Shown: in pieces, positions 9,391-21,810 of the stretch
Layout: the number at the start of each line of letters is the position of its first letter
How positions within the stretch are numbered: position 1 is the first letter of the stretch
Assembly: GCA_028583415.1 (NCBI GenBank)
Contig: CM053266.1
Location: 29,078,942-29,142,941 of the forward strand
Direction of reading: 5' to 3'
DNA length: 64,000 nucleotides
Source: Protea cynaroides
Lineage: Eukaryota > Streptophyta > Magnoliopsida > Proteales > Proteaceae
Notes under the pieces: generated by a model
Told to the model about the DNA's origin: nothing
Databases searched by the model: none
What the model saw: the letters and a program-made list of their open reading frames with translations, nothing else
Made by a program: the position numbers and the translations under genes

Positions 9391-10423
9391 AGTTGCCGCC
9401 GAAGTTGAAATTGGGAAATTTTCATAATTTCGATTGGGATTCTTTCCTAATCTCAAAGAGACTTATTTAGGATGTTTCTACTCTATTTAAAGGATGTCCC
9501 TAAGCCTCTTTCACTCCTTTTACAATCCTAATCGAATTGAGAGAAAGAGAAGAGAAGGAAGAGAAGAAGAAGAGAAACAAGGTAGATAAGAAAGCAAAAG
9601 GAGAAGAGTTGCAGAGAAGGAGTGTTCTTCTCAGGTATGGATACTAATTCCATGAGTTTCTACATGCCTTAGGTTAGATAATGATGAGAGTGTGATCTCG
9701 GAGAAATCCAAACCATCAACCCATGGTTAGGTTTTCATGGAAAACCATGGGAGAATACATGAAAACTATTTGGGTGGATGATTCATGGTTCTAGACCATG
9801 GAATGCATGTTGAATGGACTGTAGGAGCAAGCCATAGGACCCTAAACACGAAGAATGGATTAAAAGAAGGAAAATTGACCAAAACCATCGAGGGTCGCAC
9901 AGAGGGTCGATGACCATCCGACCCTATGTGATCCTGAGTATCGACCCTCAGGGTTCTGGAAGTTCAGATTTGGGGAGGGTCGCACCCAGGGTCGATCATG
10001 ACTCCGACCCTACCTCCGACCCTCAGTTAACAGAATGGTTTTTAAATTCAGATTTAATTCTAATTAAATTATATCGACTTTGTTAGGTCTTCTAGCAATA
10101 TAATAACACTATAAAGGTGATTCTAAAGCTTGGAAGAGTATCTATTAGCAAGCTAAGGTGAGAAAACAGAACTCTAAACTAATTGGTTAATAACAAACTG
10201 TTTTCTCTTTTCTTGAGTCCAATGCCATGTTTGATTCTATGCGACTATGTTTGTAATGTGCATACAACATGTCATCCAATATTTCTATTACATGTTCATG
10301 CATATTTACATTATTATTTATAATATGATGATGATGATGATGATAGGAATAAGCATGTGATTGTATGTGTGTGGTTGGTGTACTTGATGCGAGCGAGTAT
10401 CAGGGGAGGTGTGATGAGAACGT

Positions 10424-10860
10424 CAATAAACGTTAACCTTTGGCGGGTCTCAACACTTTAGCTCTATCCCTAACTCAAGTCTTGTGCATTAGCATCGTCG
10501 TATCGCCATTACTTTAGCAGAACTATTATGTCGTAGAGTATCAGGGGAGGTGGTCTCAGTCCTTGTAGTCTCTGACTTTACCGGGGAGCCTTAGCTCTAT
10601 CTCTATGGACATTCTGAGGGATGCTGGGGTGAGGCATTGGATACACTGTTTGGCATTAGGATTGGTTAGTTGCGAGCCCAGTTTGTAAGCCCTCGCCAGC
10701 AGGGGCTTACGTGTTGGTATGGCACTATACAACAATAAACGTTAACCTTTGTTGTATAATGTTCATGTTTAGGGTGGATGGGGACGACAATAAATGTTAA
10801 CCTTTGGGCAGACTTCCACACCCTGTGTATAGAGGCGGGGTCAATAAACGTTAACCTTTG
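10424..10860 (+). repeat. Four dispersed copies of a 19-mer in LTR-B1
   Basis: CAATAAACGTTAACCTTTG occurs at 10424-10442, 10733-10751, 10788-10806 (one change) and 10842-10860, each between blocks shared with LTR-A. It contains the HpaI palindrome GTTAAC and AACGTTAACC, which resembles plant MYB sites. The same set is in LTR-B2 and LTR-B3 but not in A, C or D. Confidence 0.7.
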
Positions 10861-11004
10861 ACCACCCAACCTTTCTATTGCGCATTGCAAACTATAAACC
10901 AGACCAAAGATATGAATTGATTGCATGCATATGTACTGTTGCATTGTTTTGTTTGTTCACTGAGCCATGATGTGTGCTCACCCCTCGACATCGAATATTT
11001 TTTA

Positions 11005-11139
11005 GTTGATGATGCAGGTTATACCGTTGAAGATTATGTAAACGCTCCAGCTTACGGGAACGTAGCGGCAATGGAAGTTGAAGCTGAAGTGGATACATAT
11101 GACTCCTGTTGCGAGTGCAACTCATGTGTATTTGATTAG
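11005..11139 (+). CDS. Conserved LTR micro-ORF, copy in LTR-B1
   Basis: GTT GAT GAT GCA GGT to TAG, with tail CECNSCVFD. The acceptor-like TTTTTTAG ends at its first base, in the same phase as the LTR-A copies. Compared with LTR-A2, most base changes in the first 25 codons are at third positions and silent. An upstream ATG is in frame here (10921) but its extra N-terminus is not shared by LTR-A. Confidence 0.5.
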   Translation, partial: VDDAGYTVEDYVNAPAYGNVAAMEVEAEVDTYDSCCECNSCVFD

Positions 11140-11420
11140 ATATTTTCTTAGTTTTCTTACTTGGATTTATTATGGACATGTATTTGATATTTATTTATGT
11201 CTCAGTTGATACAGAATAATTTGCTATTTAAATATTAATATCACAGTAGATTCTCAGTTCATTTTACTATAAGACTTTCGCTATTATATATTTACTCTGA
11301 TTATGAATGTGGATGTATGGAATTTAGATAACACGGATACAGCCTACTCGAGATCCTGATTGAACCGTTGGTTTGTTAGCGGTTCATCACACCATTCTGA
11401 ATAGTGCGGAATTGGGGTGT

Positions 11421-11859
11421 TCGTCGGTTGGCGGCATGCTCCTCCACTGAAGTCTCCTTCCTGGGCGACCTCTTCTCCTTCCTCCTTTTCAACTTTTCTC
11501 GAGACGGCTAGGGTTTGAGAAGGATCAATGGAGTGGGATCATCCCTGTAAATAGAAGAGAGTCGTTCTTGGGAAGGTTTTCCATGATTGGAAACTTTTCA
11601 AGTTTCCATTCGGAGGGAGGGACCCACTGGAGTCCGTCTCCCACAGAAAATAAGAATACCGGTCGCACATACTGATTGGAGTGACCGCAACCGGTATAGT
11701 CAGACCGATATGCGATTTAGACATTTTTCACAGGTTCTCTTACCTGAAAAATTGAGTGGCTCGTCACTCGGCTTCGCCTTCCGGTCCGATTATGATTGGG
11801 AGACCTGTCATCATACATAACCATGGATTAGACCGGGTTTTCAAAGTACGGTTCTTACA
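11421..11859 (-). repeat. Inverted 5' fragment of a related LTR
   Basis: Read on the minus strand it begins TGTAAGAACCG at 11859 and contains ACCGGTCG-like motifs and the CAAACCCTAG leader typical of LTR-A. It is cut off at 11421, where it abuts the truncated end of LTR-B1. A rearrangement product. Confidence 0.65.
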
Positions 11860-11860
11860 G

Positions 11861-11950
11861 ACACGGTCTTATTGAGATCCTGGTGTGAACCGTTGGTTCA
11901 ATGACGGTTCACTCACACCATTCTGGTTGGTTCAGAATTGGGGTGTGACA
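11861..11950 (+). repeat. Orphan 3' end of an LTR-A-like LTR
   Basis: Only the last 90 bp remain: the GTGAACCGT hairpin, then GAATTGGGGTGTGACA. It directly follows the inverted LTR start at 11859, so opposite LTR ends are fused. Confidence 0.7.
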
Positions 11951-12149
11951 ATCACTACCACCACCACCCCCCCCCACTGCCACCAACACCACCACCACCA
12001 CCACTCAACAGCATTTATAGTCTTTTAATTTTGGAGCATCGTTATCAAACACCATTCTACTCCAAAATTCTTGACTTTGGAGAAGAAGTAGAAAATGACT
12101 TCAGACCAGAAGTAGCTCCATGGGAGCTGGAGTGTTATCAAACAGGGCC
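11951..12149. mobile_element. Right-hand fragment of a Harbinger-type MITE
   Basis: A short CAC-rich stretch is followed by sequence like the right end of the complete MITE at 58402-59239, ending TATCAAACAGGGCC then TTA. The left end is missing. Confidence 0.5.
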
Positions 12150-12152
12150 TTA

Positions 12153-13986
12153 AGGTATGGACTTGACTCTGTAGGATAGATCAGATAGGATAGGTTCCTT
12201 TCCATCAAATTGATGTGTTGAATCTAATGTAACGATTTCGGTTATGGAATTTCTAAGAAAAACCATGAGAGAATAGGTTAGGGATAATTGACAAGGATAA
12301 ACTGTGAACAAAGGCCATAGAATGATTTTAGGATGAATCCCATTGATGATCCATGAGGATAAACTCATATGAGAGTTAAAAATTAACTTGACTACGTATG
12401 GTCGCAGCTATGGTCGACCATAGGATGAGAAAAGAGTCGATCACAGCCATTCGAAAAGAATTCAGGAAACATACGGTCGGAAGTACCGTCGCATGTAATG
12501 CGACCATAGGGTATCGATCGTATATCCTACGATGGCATATATTGCCACCATTGGATCGATCATAGCATCGACCATAGGAAAACAGTAAGCATATTTTAAA
12601 ACCAAACAAGGTTTTTAACTACTGTAACTTGGTAAACTTGAACCCTAACTTACATACATTAATTGTTTAGGTTCCTAATAGATTCAAAGTGACTTTCAAA
12701 GCTTGGGAGAGAAACAAGGAGAGGAACAAACGTCGATCAAAAGTGAGGGGACAAGACCTAAACTAATTGGATAAAAACAAACTGTTTCATTTATTGAGTC
12801 AAATGTCATAATTGATTCCATGCTTGTATGCTTGTAATGTGCATCTCACTTGTCATCCAATATTTCTATTACTATTGCTCATATATATTTAATTATGTTT
12901 ATTTATAACATGACGATGATGATGATGCTAGGAATAGGCATGTGATTGTATGTGTGTGGTTAGTGTGTTGGATGCCAGTGGAGCATCAGGGGGAGGACGT
13001 GGCATGGTGGTCTCTGACCTCGTCACCAGACTCTAGCTCTATCTCTACTCAAGTCTTGTCCACTGACATCATCTTATCGCCATTACCTTAGCAGAACTAT
13101 TACGTCGTAGAGCATCAGGGGAGGTGGTTTCGGACCGTATAGTCTTTGACTCTACCGGGGGGCCTTAGCTCTATCTCTAGACGTATTGAGGGATGCTGGG
13201 GTGAGGCCTTGGATACACTGTTTGACATTATGATTGGTTAGTTGCGATCCCAGTTTGCAAGCCCTCGCCAATAGGGGCTTATGTGTTGGTATGGGTAGGG
13301 CATCAGGGGAAGTGTTGCAGTGTGTGATTCGGACACTTTAGCTCTATCTCTATTCCATGGTGAGTGCATGTGGGACGACAATGGTGTTTGATCCATTGGG
13401 CGGATTCACACACTCGTGTATAGAGGTGTGGGGGCTACCAAACCTTTCTATAGCACATTGCAAACTTAAAAACCAAACCAAAGATATGAATTGAATGCAT
13501 GCGTATGTTTATTGCATTGTTTTGTTCACTCACTGAGCTCAAGTTGGAGAGCTGACCCTCGCGCACTCAATTCTTTTTAGTTTCTGATGTTGCAGGTGTT
13601 ATGTTTGAAGATTATATGAATACACCAACGTGTGGACATGCATCAGCCATGGATGTGCAAGCTGTGGAGGACGAATATGGCTCGTCTAGCTAGTGTTTCA
13701 ACTATGTTTACGCTTAGTGGTTAACTTTCGTATTGTGATACTTATAATCAGTATTAATTATATTTTGGTTACTTGAAGATATCTTGTTGAATATTTAATT
13801 ATCACTGTAGACTCTCAGTTCATTATTAACAAGACTTTCACTATTTATTTATTTACTCTAATAATTATTGTATAATGTGTTTTGGTTTAACATGGTTGGC
13901 ATAGCCTATACGAGATCCTGGTTTGAATCGTTGGTTCTCATGACTGTTCATCACACCACTGGTTAGTCCAGAATTGGGGTGTGACA
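12153..13986 (+). repeat. LTR-D, 5'-truncated gypsy LTR
   Basis: It shares the LTR backbone (ATGATGATGAT block near 12913, repeated TAGCTCTATCTCTA, AACCTTTCTATAGCACATTG near 13440) and ends GAATTGGGGTGTGACA. Its palindrome cluster at 12398-12565 is of the TATGGTCG/CGACCATA type. The first part of the LTR is missing. Confidence 0.75.
13586..13717 (+). pseudogene. Decayed LTR micro-ORF in LTR-D
   Basis: The frame is recognisable (EDYMNTPTCGHASAMDVQA) but has an internal TAG at 13690-13692 and has lost the first Cys residues of the tail. TTTTTAG precedes it as in the other copies, with one extra codon. Confidence 0.5.
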
Positions 13987-15268
13987 TCTCGGGTGCTTTT
14001 ACCATAAAAGACGTTTATGCCATTAATTTTTAAGGAGTTTTGTCCTTCAGTGAAATTAATAGAAAGCAGCGGTGGCTATTTCTAATTTTAATAAGTTCTT
14101 TAAAACCAGATCCGTTAAGGCAAAGCCACGTCAACATTGTATGGATCTAACGATCCATGTGAAAGCACGCTAAGGTGTAGTCATTTAACACGAATTATGC
14201 ATGTACATTATTGGTCGGCACAATTTAATGGAATGCGGTGTGATGTATAATAGTGGAAAGGGATTCGGTGGCACATGAATATATGTAAACCACTTTAGAA
14301 ATTCTATTTGGTTGGATAACATTACTCCAGTAAAATATAATTTGTGTTAGGTTATTTATGAGATCCAATTATCAAGATTTCACACGCCTTTTGGAAGCCA
14401 GATCCAACTGCTAGAATCGCAGCCGACTCTTATTAATGTGACGAAATGTCACCGAAATCCTTTTTGTAAGATCTGAACCATCTGAAGCTATTCATTATTC
14501 ATCGATCGTACGACTAATCTTATTTTCATGATTTAAAGGTCTATATAATCCAAATTGAGCTTAGTTTTTTTTTTTTTTTCCAGGATCTTTGTTTTTTGGA
14601 GCCAAAATGTGATTAAGAAATCTAGAAGAGCATAGGGAGAACAGAAGTAGGGTTTTTAGTGGAAAAACCTACATTGATGGGTTACATTTCTGCATCAAAG
14701 AAACAATTAGTGGTGAACTTACTCTGGTAGAAGTAATTCGTTCATGCAACTTCTATTTATTTTGACTTTGGGTTTGCTATATTGTTGAAAAAGCCTAGAC
14801 AATCCATGTAATTTGGAATGGGAGTTGGTTGTGAATTTTACATTGATTATTGTAATTATCTATTAAGTTGGGGCTTGTTAGGTTGTGGGGTTGTTGCATT
14901 CGTTGTGTTGCACAATTGTGGTTCCTGGACTATGGGTATAGTCAAAACATTATTGGAGAGTATTGAGTAGATACGAAGCCTTGTTAGGGAATTGCTCTGT
15001 GGACATAGCCTTTTACACACTACGGAGGTGAACCATGTATGACCTATGTTGTGGTGTGATATTTTATATATTGCATATTGGAGTGCTTGTGTTTTACATA
15101 GTGAGTGTGCACTACCTTGTAGACCTAACTACTTGTAAGGTGGGTGTGCATGTGAACTGTGTGTGACTGGTAAAATTGGGATTGCCCTAGCCAGTTAAGT
15201 TGATACAATAGGGATAAATTTTTTAATACATTGATTCACACCCCCCTAGTATTTACCTGAGAATATCA
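13987..15268 (+). mobile_element. 5' region, probably including 5' LTR, of an old copia element
   Basis: No gene is visible. A TATA-like CTATATAATCC near 14541 precedes a T-tract. The end TTCACACCCCCCTAGTATTTAC...GAATATCA followed by a primer site is typical of plant copia LTRs. I could not find the left LTR border. Confidence 0.5.
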
Positions 15269-15270
15269 AG

Positions 15271-15282
15271 TGGTATCAAAAC
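15271..15282 (+). promoter_or_regulatory. Copia primer binding site (tRNA-Met type), degenerate
   Basis: TGGTATCAAAAC differs slightly from the usual TGGTATCAGAGC complementary to initiator tRNA-Met. It stands just after the presumed 5' LTR end and 59 bp before the gag ATG. Confidence 0.65.
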
Positions 15283-15340
15283 CAAGTTACCTAAGGAGGA
15301 AACTTAACAGTTTCAGGTTAGTATTGAGAAAATTGAATAG

Positions 15341-16295
15341 ATGGAGTCTAGTGAAGGCAAAAACATGAATGGGAGGATTCATATATTTGACTAGTCGAAC
15401 TACAATTTATGGAAAGTCAGGATGGATGCATATCTAAAATCTATAGGCTATGAAGTTTGGCTAACAGTAAAGAACGGATACAAGCCCATACCATAAACAT
15501 TACTGATATAGCTGAGATGAAGAAATGTAAAGAAGATGCCAAGGTAGTGAATGCACTTCTAGATTCTTTGGTGAGCAACGAGTTTGCAAGGATTGTTAAT
15601 TGTCCAACTTTTAAAAAAAAATTGGATAAATCGAAGAGTGTCCATGAGGGAGATGATAAAATCAAAGAGGCCAAGCTGCAACACCACAAGACATTATTTG
15701 AAAGCCTAAAGATGAATGAGAAATAAACTGTTGAGCGCTTTATGAGCAAAGTCAATGAAATCATCAACTCTATCAGAGGATAAAGTGAAGAAGTGAAGGA
15801 AGTTGTTGTAGTAAATAAGATATTGAAATCATTACGTGACTTATACAATGCCAAGGTATATGCCCTCGAAGAATCAAAAGACCTCAATACCTTGACATTG
15901 AATGAACTACATGGAACCTTAACTACTTATGAGATTAGGATGGTTAAGCATAAACCAATAGAGAAAGAAGTTGCCTTCAAAAGCCTTAAAGAAATTAAAG
16001 ATCAAGGAAGACAGTGAAAATGAAGATTCAAATGATGAATAAGTGGTTTACTTGCTAGGAAATTGAAAAAGGATGCAGGTAAGTACAAGGAAAAACTTTC
16101 CTTGAAATGCTTCAGCTGTGGTGGAATATGATACTTTTTTTTTGTTGGATAGATAAAGGAATAGGATACTTTACTTTGAGGATTCAAAGAAAGAGAAAAT
16201 GAATGAATTTGACGATGAAGATGCTCAATAGAGCAAGTTTGTTCAATAAAGGGAAGATTAAGTTTGTTCCTAGAGGAGTGATACGGTGGAATATA
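15341..16295 (+). pseudogene. gag: Copia gag, N-terminal part
   Basis: ATG at 15341 begins MESSEGKN. Typical copia gag sequence follows (NLWKVRMDAYL near 15405; later YEGDDKVKEAKL-like sequence near 15640, and LNTLTLNELHGTLTTYE near 15880). Stops and frame changes break it, for example TAG near 15393 and TAA at 15724. It is cut at 16295 by a solo LTR. Its continuation is at 21811-22785. Confidence 0.75.
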
Positions 16296-18648
16296 TGTAA
16301 GACCTGCACTCTGAAAACCCGGTCTAAACCTTGGTTTTGTGTCATGACAGGTCTTCCGATCATCACCGGGCCAGACGGGGCAAGCGGATAACAAACAAGT
16401 ACAAAATCGAATCGAAGTCGACCAATTATACCTGATTTTAGGTACACCGGTCGATGGTACCGGTCTTGGTACCGGTCGACCGGTATGGCCTGCGCAGCTA
16501 TGTGCGGGAATCTGGAAATTGGTCTCTGCGGGTCCCGCTTTCCTGATTTCGAATCCTAGAAGTTTCCTAATCTTGGTAGGGTTACTAAACCCTATTTCTA
16601 GCCTATAGATACACCCTTAAACCTCCTCAAATCCTTTCCATTGTCTCTCGCAAACCCTAGAGAAGAGAAAGAGGTTGGAAAGGAGAAGGGGCTAGGAAGA
16701 AGAAGGAGGTGTCGCCATTACCGTTCGACGACGCTCTCATTACGCCAGTCAACGGTAAGTGTTTGAATCCATCTTCTTACCCTATGTTGGTTGTGTGAGT
16801 GGATCAATACCATGCAAAGTAGGTATTGATCTAAAACCCTAAATTGGCCGATAAACCCTAAGTTGTCGTCAAACCCTAGATTCGAGTTTCGAGATGATAT
16901 TCATCGAAATGAGACTTGAATGAGTTGGGGATAACTCTAACTCAAAGCTTAGACTTAGAATGGATAGGAGAAACCCTGAAAATCCATGGAGGATGATCGT
17001 CGGCAGTCGAAAAACCCATGTATGGTCTTCCGGAGACATACCGGTCGACTATACCGGTTGCACCTAGTGCGACCGGTATGTTGCGATCTGTATGTTGCGA
17101 CCGCTACCTCTCGGGAGGTTATCTGTGGGGACCGGCTGACCATACCGGTCGCCAGTCTTTCCCCCCAGAGCTGCGACCGGTATGTTGCCGCCGGTCAGCT
17201 CTGTGAGGGTATGTTGTAACCCTGTTGGTTTCCGATCAACATGAGACTCTAAGAATGTTATTTTAATGAAACCCTAATGATATTGTAGGACTTTGTGACA
17301 TATCGTTTGGATCTTGCGACGTGGAGAAAGTTATCGAACGAGCGTCAAGTAAGGGAATTTGACCCAAACCTAATAATTAATGGACAGTAAATTGTTGTTA
17401 ATCACCTGATTATATGAGATGTGTTGTTTGTGCATATTCACATGCCATCCTTTACTTTCAGTTATTATTACTGTTCATGCATTGATAGGATGTGATTGTT
17501 AGGCATGTGATTGTTTTCGTTAGTGTGTGGAGTGGGGCATGGGCCTGGGATCGCTCTTCACACTAGCACCTTTTGTAGTATTATGCCTTAACATGCTTGG
17601 TACGGGTGGGGTATCAGGGGAAGATCGTGGTACGGTGGTCTCCGATATTGATGTTGTCCCGGCCATTGTTATGTGGTACTGTGGATTCCGAGTCGACGCT
17701 GGCTTGTCCACGATGCTTTAGCTCTATCTCTATGCCGTAGGGAGTTATGTTGGGATAGGGTCTACCTGTGTATGGTTTCTATCCTAGTGGGTTAGTTGTG
17801 GATAGGGCATCAGGGGAGGTGTGGGAATGCCTTAGTTCTATCTCTATGCCGTAGACGGTTGTGCTGGGATAGAGCATACATTGATGACATATAGGATTGG
17901 TTAGTTGCGAGCCCAGTTTGCGAGCCCTGGCCAGTAGGGGCTTAGGTACTGGTATGGTAGAGTATCAGGGGAGGTACGTGGGTATCTTAGCTCTATCTCT
18001 ATTCCATGATGGGTGCATGTGGGCCAATGGGGGTGTGATCCATGAGGTGCCACACACTCGTGTATAGAGGTGGGGGGGCCACCAAACCTTTCTATAGCAC
18101 ATTGCAAACTTAAAACCAGACCACAGCATAAAATTGATTGTTACTAATGCATAATCTTGTGAAACTGTCTAATTTGTCTTACTGAGCTGTGTTGGTAGCT
18201 CACCCCTTGTATATATACATGTTTTTAGATGTTGATGCAGGTTACACTGTGGACGACTATGTGAATGCTCCGGCGTACGGTGGTGTGGCTGCTCTGGATG
18301 TACAAGCAGGGGAGGACGAGCATGACGCTTCATGCGAGTGCCCTTTCTGTGTTTACTTGTGATGGATTTTTATTAGTTGTTTCAGTTATTTTCGTTTGAT
18401 ATTAAAGGGATGTAAAAGATATTTATTTTATGTATTTGAATTTGGATAATGGGATATTTATTTAAGTTATCAATAGATACTCAGTTCATTCTATTTAAAG
18501 TCTTCTACTGTATATTTATATTCTGATTGTGGTTATGTGTAATGGTTTGTATGAATGGACACGGCCTATTCGAGATCCTGGTGTGAACCGTTGGTTCAAT
18601 GACGGTTTACTCACACCATTCTGATTGGATCAGAATTGGGGTGTGACA
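16296..18648 (+). repeat. Solo LTR-A2 with perfect target duplication
   Basis: TGTAAGACCTG...GTGTGACA, 2353 bp, flanked by ATATA at 16291-16295 and 18649-18653. No internal element sequence is attached, so it is a recombination-derived solo LTR inside copia gag. Donor AACG/GTAAGT at 16754/16755, TATA-like TATAGATA near 16605, palindrome clusters at 16449-16485 and 17037-17200. Confidence 0.93.
18228..18362 (+). CDS. Conserved LTR micro-ORF, copy in LTR-A2
   Basis: GAT GTT GAT GCA GGT TAC to TGA, tail CECPFCVYL. Preceded by TTTTTAG in the usual phase. It contains no Met codon, so translation would need an upstream exon or a non-AUG start. Confidence 0.5.
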   Translation, partial: DVDAGYTVDDYVNAPAYGGVAALDVQAGEDEHDASCECPFCVYL

Positions 18649-18967
18649 ATATATCTCCCCCAATCGGGTTCCGACACGTGTACTGTCACACCCCAATTAT
18701 GAACCAACCAAAATGGTGTGATGAACCGTCTATGAACCAACGGTTCAACCAGGATCTCGTATAGGCCGTGTCTATTTCATTAAATCAGATACAACCACAA
18801 CCATAATCAGAGTAAATAAACAATAGCGGAAGTCTTTAATATAAATGGACTGAGTATCTAACAGTGATAACATAATTAATTATCCAATTATCTCCAAATG
18901 ACTAAAGACATAAAATAAAATAAAATAAATAAATCAATTACATGTTCCGATAAACCAACAGATAAAT

Positions 18968-19099
18968 CTAATCGAAAACACATGAGTTGCACTCGCACAA
19001 TGAATCATGCGACTCCACCATAGCTTCCACATCCATAGCAGCAACATGCCCGTACATTGGTGCATTCATATAATCTTCCACAGTAGGACCTGCATCAAC
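18968..19099 (-). CDS. Conserved LTR micro-ORF, copy in LTR-C
   Basis: GTT GAT GCA GGT on the minus strand to TAG at 18968-18970, tail CECNSCVFD, body TVEDYMNAPMYGHVAAMDV. TTTTAG precedes it with the same phase. Subfamily C keeps the reading although its palindrome clusters and much of the LTR differ. Confidence 0.5.
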   Translation of the reverse strand, partial: VDAGPTVEDYMNAPMYGHVAAMDVEAMVESHDSLCECNSCVFD

Positions 19100-20057
19100 T
19101 ACTAAAATATTCGACGTCGAAAGGGTGAGCACACATCATGGCTCAGTGAGCAAACAAAACAATGCAACAACCATATGCATGCATTCAATTCATATCTTTG
19201 GTTTGGTTTATAAGTTTGCAATGTGCAATAGAAATGATTGGTGGCCGCCGCACCTCTATACACGAGTGTGTGAAGCCGCCCAATGGATCAAACACCATTG
19301 TCATCCCACATGCACCCATCATAGAATAGAGATAGAGCTAAAATGCCCGGATCAAACATCGCATAACACTTCCCCTGATACCCTACCCATACCAACACGT
19401 AAGCCCCTATTGGCGAGGGCTTACAAACTGAGCTCGCAACTAACCAATCCTAATGTCAAACAGTGTATCCAAGGCCTCACCCCAGCATCCCTCAATACAT
19501 CCATAGAGATAGAGCTAAGGCCCCCGGCAGAGTCAAAGACTACACGGTTTGAGACCACCTCCCCTGATGCCCTACGTCGTAATAATTCTGCTAAGGTAAT
19601 GGCGATACGACGATGTCAATGGACAAGACTTGAGTAGAGATAGAGCTAGAGTCTGGTGACTAGGATGAACCACAATGTCACGTCCTCCTTCTAATGCTCC
19701 ACTCGCATCAAGCACACTAACCACACACATACATTCGCATGTCTATTCCTAGCATCATTATCATCATCATGTTATAAATAAACAGAATTAAATATGCATG
19801 AACAGTAATAGCAAGAATATTGGATGACATGTGAAATGCACATTACAAGCATACAAGCATAGAATCATTCATGGCATTGGACTTAATAAGTAAAAGAGTT
19901 TATTATTAGCCAATTAATTTGGGTCTTGTTCCCTCACCTTTGGTCGATGGTTGTTCTTCGTCCAAGCTTTGTAAATCACTCTTAGACCACTTGAAAACCT
20001 AACAAATTTATAGATTTTAAATTAGAATTTATTTTCATTAATTCAGACTTCCAGAAG

Positions 20058-20345
20058 CTGAGTGGTCGCAGGTGCGGCTGCACCTGTGGTCTCAGTTTCT
20101 GCGACCATAGGGTGTGTGGTCACAAGGTGTGGTCGCATATCATGCAATTATACATTCGACCACACCCTCCCTGAATTTTCTCCTAGGACGTGTGGTCGGT
20201 TATGTGGGTCTCGTGTGATCGCATATCCTGCGACCACACATGCGACCACACCCTCCCTGGAACTTCTCGAGGGTGTGTGGTCGATTATGTGTGTCTCGTG
20301 TGGTCGCATATCATGCGACCACACATGTGATGGTCGACTTTTCAC
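20058..20345. promoter_or_regulatory. Large palindrome cluster of LTR-C (GTGGTCGC type)
   Basis: Many direct and inverted copies of GTGTGGTCG / CGACCACAC occur in under 300 bp, including two tandem units of about 108 bp. A smaller cluster is at 20818-20932. RNA from this stretch would fold into hairpins. Confidence 0.6.
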
Positions 20346-21067
20346 TCCCAACTCAATTCCTTCATGTTTTGATTCCTTGGCTTATCATCATGATCCTTCC
20401 TATGATTGTTCTATGGCTTAAAATTAATATTTACACAATCCATCATCCTAATAGATTCCCTCCATGGATCTCTTAGAATTTGTCCATGGTTTGATGATTG
20501 GGGTCTCACTTTAAATCACTATCTCCTCCATGATCTATTCTATGTATTCAACAGATGTGGGGGATGGTTTCATACCTTATACTTGTTGAAGATTCAGAGT
20601 TCTCTCTGAATTTCCTTCTCCTAGTCTTCCTCTTCAATTCTCCTTCTTTTCCTCCTCTTCTCTTTCTCTCTCTTTTAGTTTGAGTTATAAAAGGATGAAA
20701 GAGGCTAAGTGACGTCATATATATAGAGGAAAACCCTCCATATAGAGTCCTACTTAGATTAGGAAAGAACCCCCTTCGGATTAGAAAGGTTTCCTAATCA
20801 CGGAGTCTATCTGAGTTCGTGTGGTCACAGGTGTGGTCGCAGAACCCATCGACCATACAATCAAAAACTGCGACACATGTCCCAGACTTTTGTGGTCGAC
20901 TATACCTATTTAGGTATGCGACCACACGCTCCTAATTAGCTAATTTTGGGTTCAATTTCATACCTAGCCTTGTGGTTTTCTTCACGCATTTGGTCCGCTT
21001 GGCCCGACCATGATAGGGAGACCTGATACAAGGTGGTAAGACCGGTTAGTACGATACAGGTCTTACA

Positions 21068-21810
21068 TGTAAGCTAAAGCCCAAACAAGGAGGGCTCCGT
21101 TTGCATCACCAGCCTTAAAGAGCTGAGACAAAAGCAGCTCCTGATGAACCGAAACCACCAATGAGAATAGTGAAGAGCCTCAAAGCCTCGCTATCATGAA
21201 GGCCTCGTAAGGTCACTATCATAAGGCCTCGGAGCCTCGTGCCCTTGAAGGCCTCGGAGCCTCGCCAGGATAGCAGCCTCAACAGCTCTTCAACACAGCA
21301 GTCTCGGCACCTTTCCAAGTAGACCTCGTCATATAGATCCATATGCCGCATGCTAGTTGTATTGTAAAGTATGAGTGGGGCCCATTCGTATAAATACAGA
21401 GATCAAACTTCCCCCAGATATCCACCAAGGGGAAGTTAATGGAATCCTGAGAAGGAGATCCCACTGCTCTATGACTCAGCAGAAGATCACCTGATCATCA
21501 ATTCAATGGGCTTAAATCACGCTCCAAGGAGGACATTCTGCCACAACAAGAGACATAACCAGCTCCCACATCCAAGTCACTCCCAACTTATAAATAAAGG
21601 AAGCATACCCAGGTAAACACACAGACATTTTATTGCATTCAAGCTCAGAGTGAGTTAGCTATACGAATTCCCTTAACTCAAAGGGACAACCTTTCATACT
21701 TGTCCCATATTGCTTATCCCTCAAATTGACTTAGGCATCGGAGTGGCCAAAGGGTGTCTCCACTCGACCATCACTATGGTGTCCTCTTTCCCTTTTGCAG
21801 GAAATACAAG
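21068..21810 (+). mobile_element. Fragment of another LTR-type repeat
   Basis: It begins TGTAAGCTAAAGCCC; TATAAATA boxes lie near 21390 and 21590, and ATTGACTTAGGCATCGGAGTG near 21727 is typical of Tat/Retand-like LTRs. A short GGCCTCGGAGCCTCG repeat is near 21220-21265. Borders are uncertain. Confidence 0.45.

Larger units (their letters stand above)
9131..11420 (+). repeat. LTR-B1, 3' LTR of the gypsy element
   Basis: It starts TGTAAGACCC after the polypurine tract and stops at GGGGTGT, four bases short of the usual GACA end, where it meets an inverted LTR fragment. Visible are GGGTCG/CGACCC clusters (9260-9390 and 9887-10025), a TATTTAA box near 9484-9490, a donor-like CTCAG/GTATGG at 9634/9635, four copies of a 19-mer at 10424-10860, and the micro-ORF at 11005-11139. 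Homologous to 23473-25723 and 37618-39930. Confidence 0.88.
18684..21067 (-). repeat. Solo LTR-C
   Basis: Read on the minus strand it begins TGTAAGACCTGTATCG at 21067 and ends GGGGTGTGACA at 18684. Flanks TGTAC (18679-18683) and TGTAA (21068-21072) differ at one base, a probable aged target duplication. The backbone is shared with A and B; palindromes are of the GTGGTCGCA/TGCGACCAC type. Confidence 0.85.
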
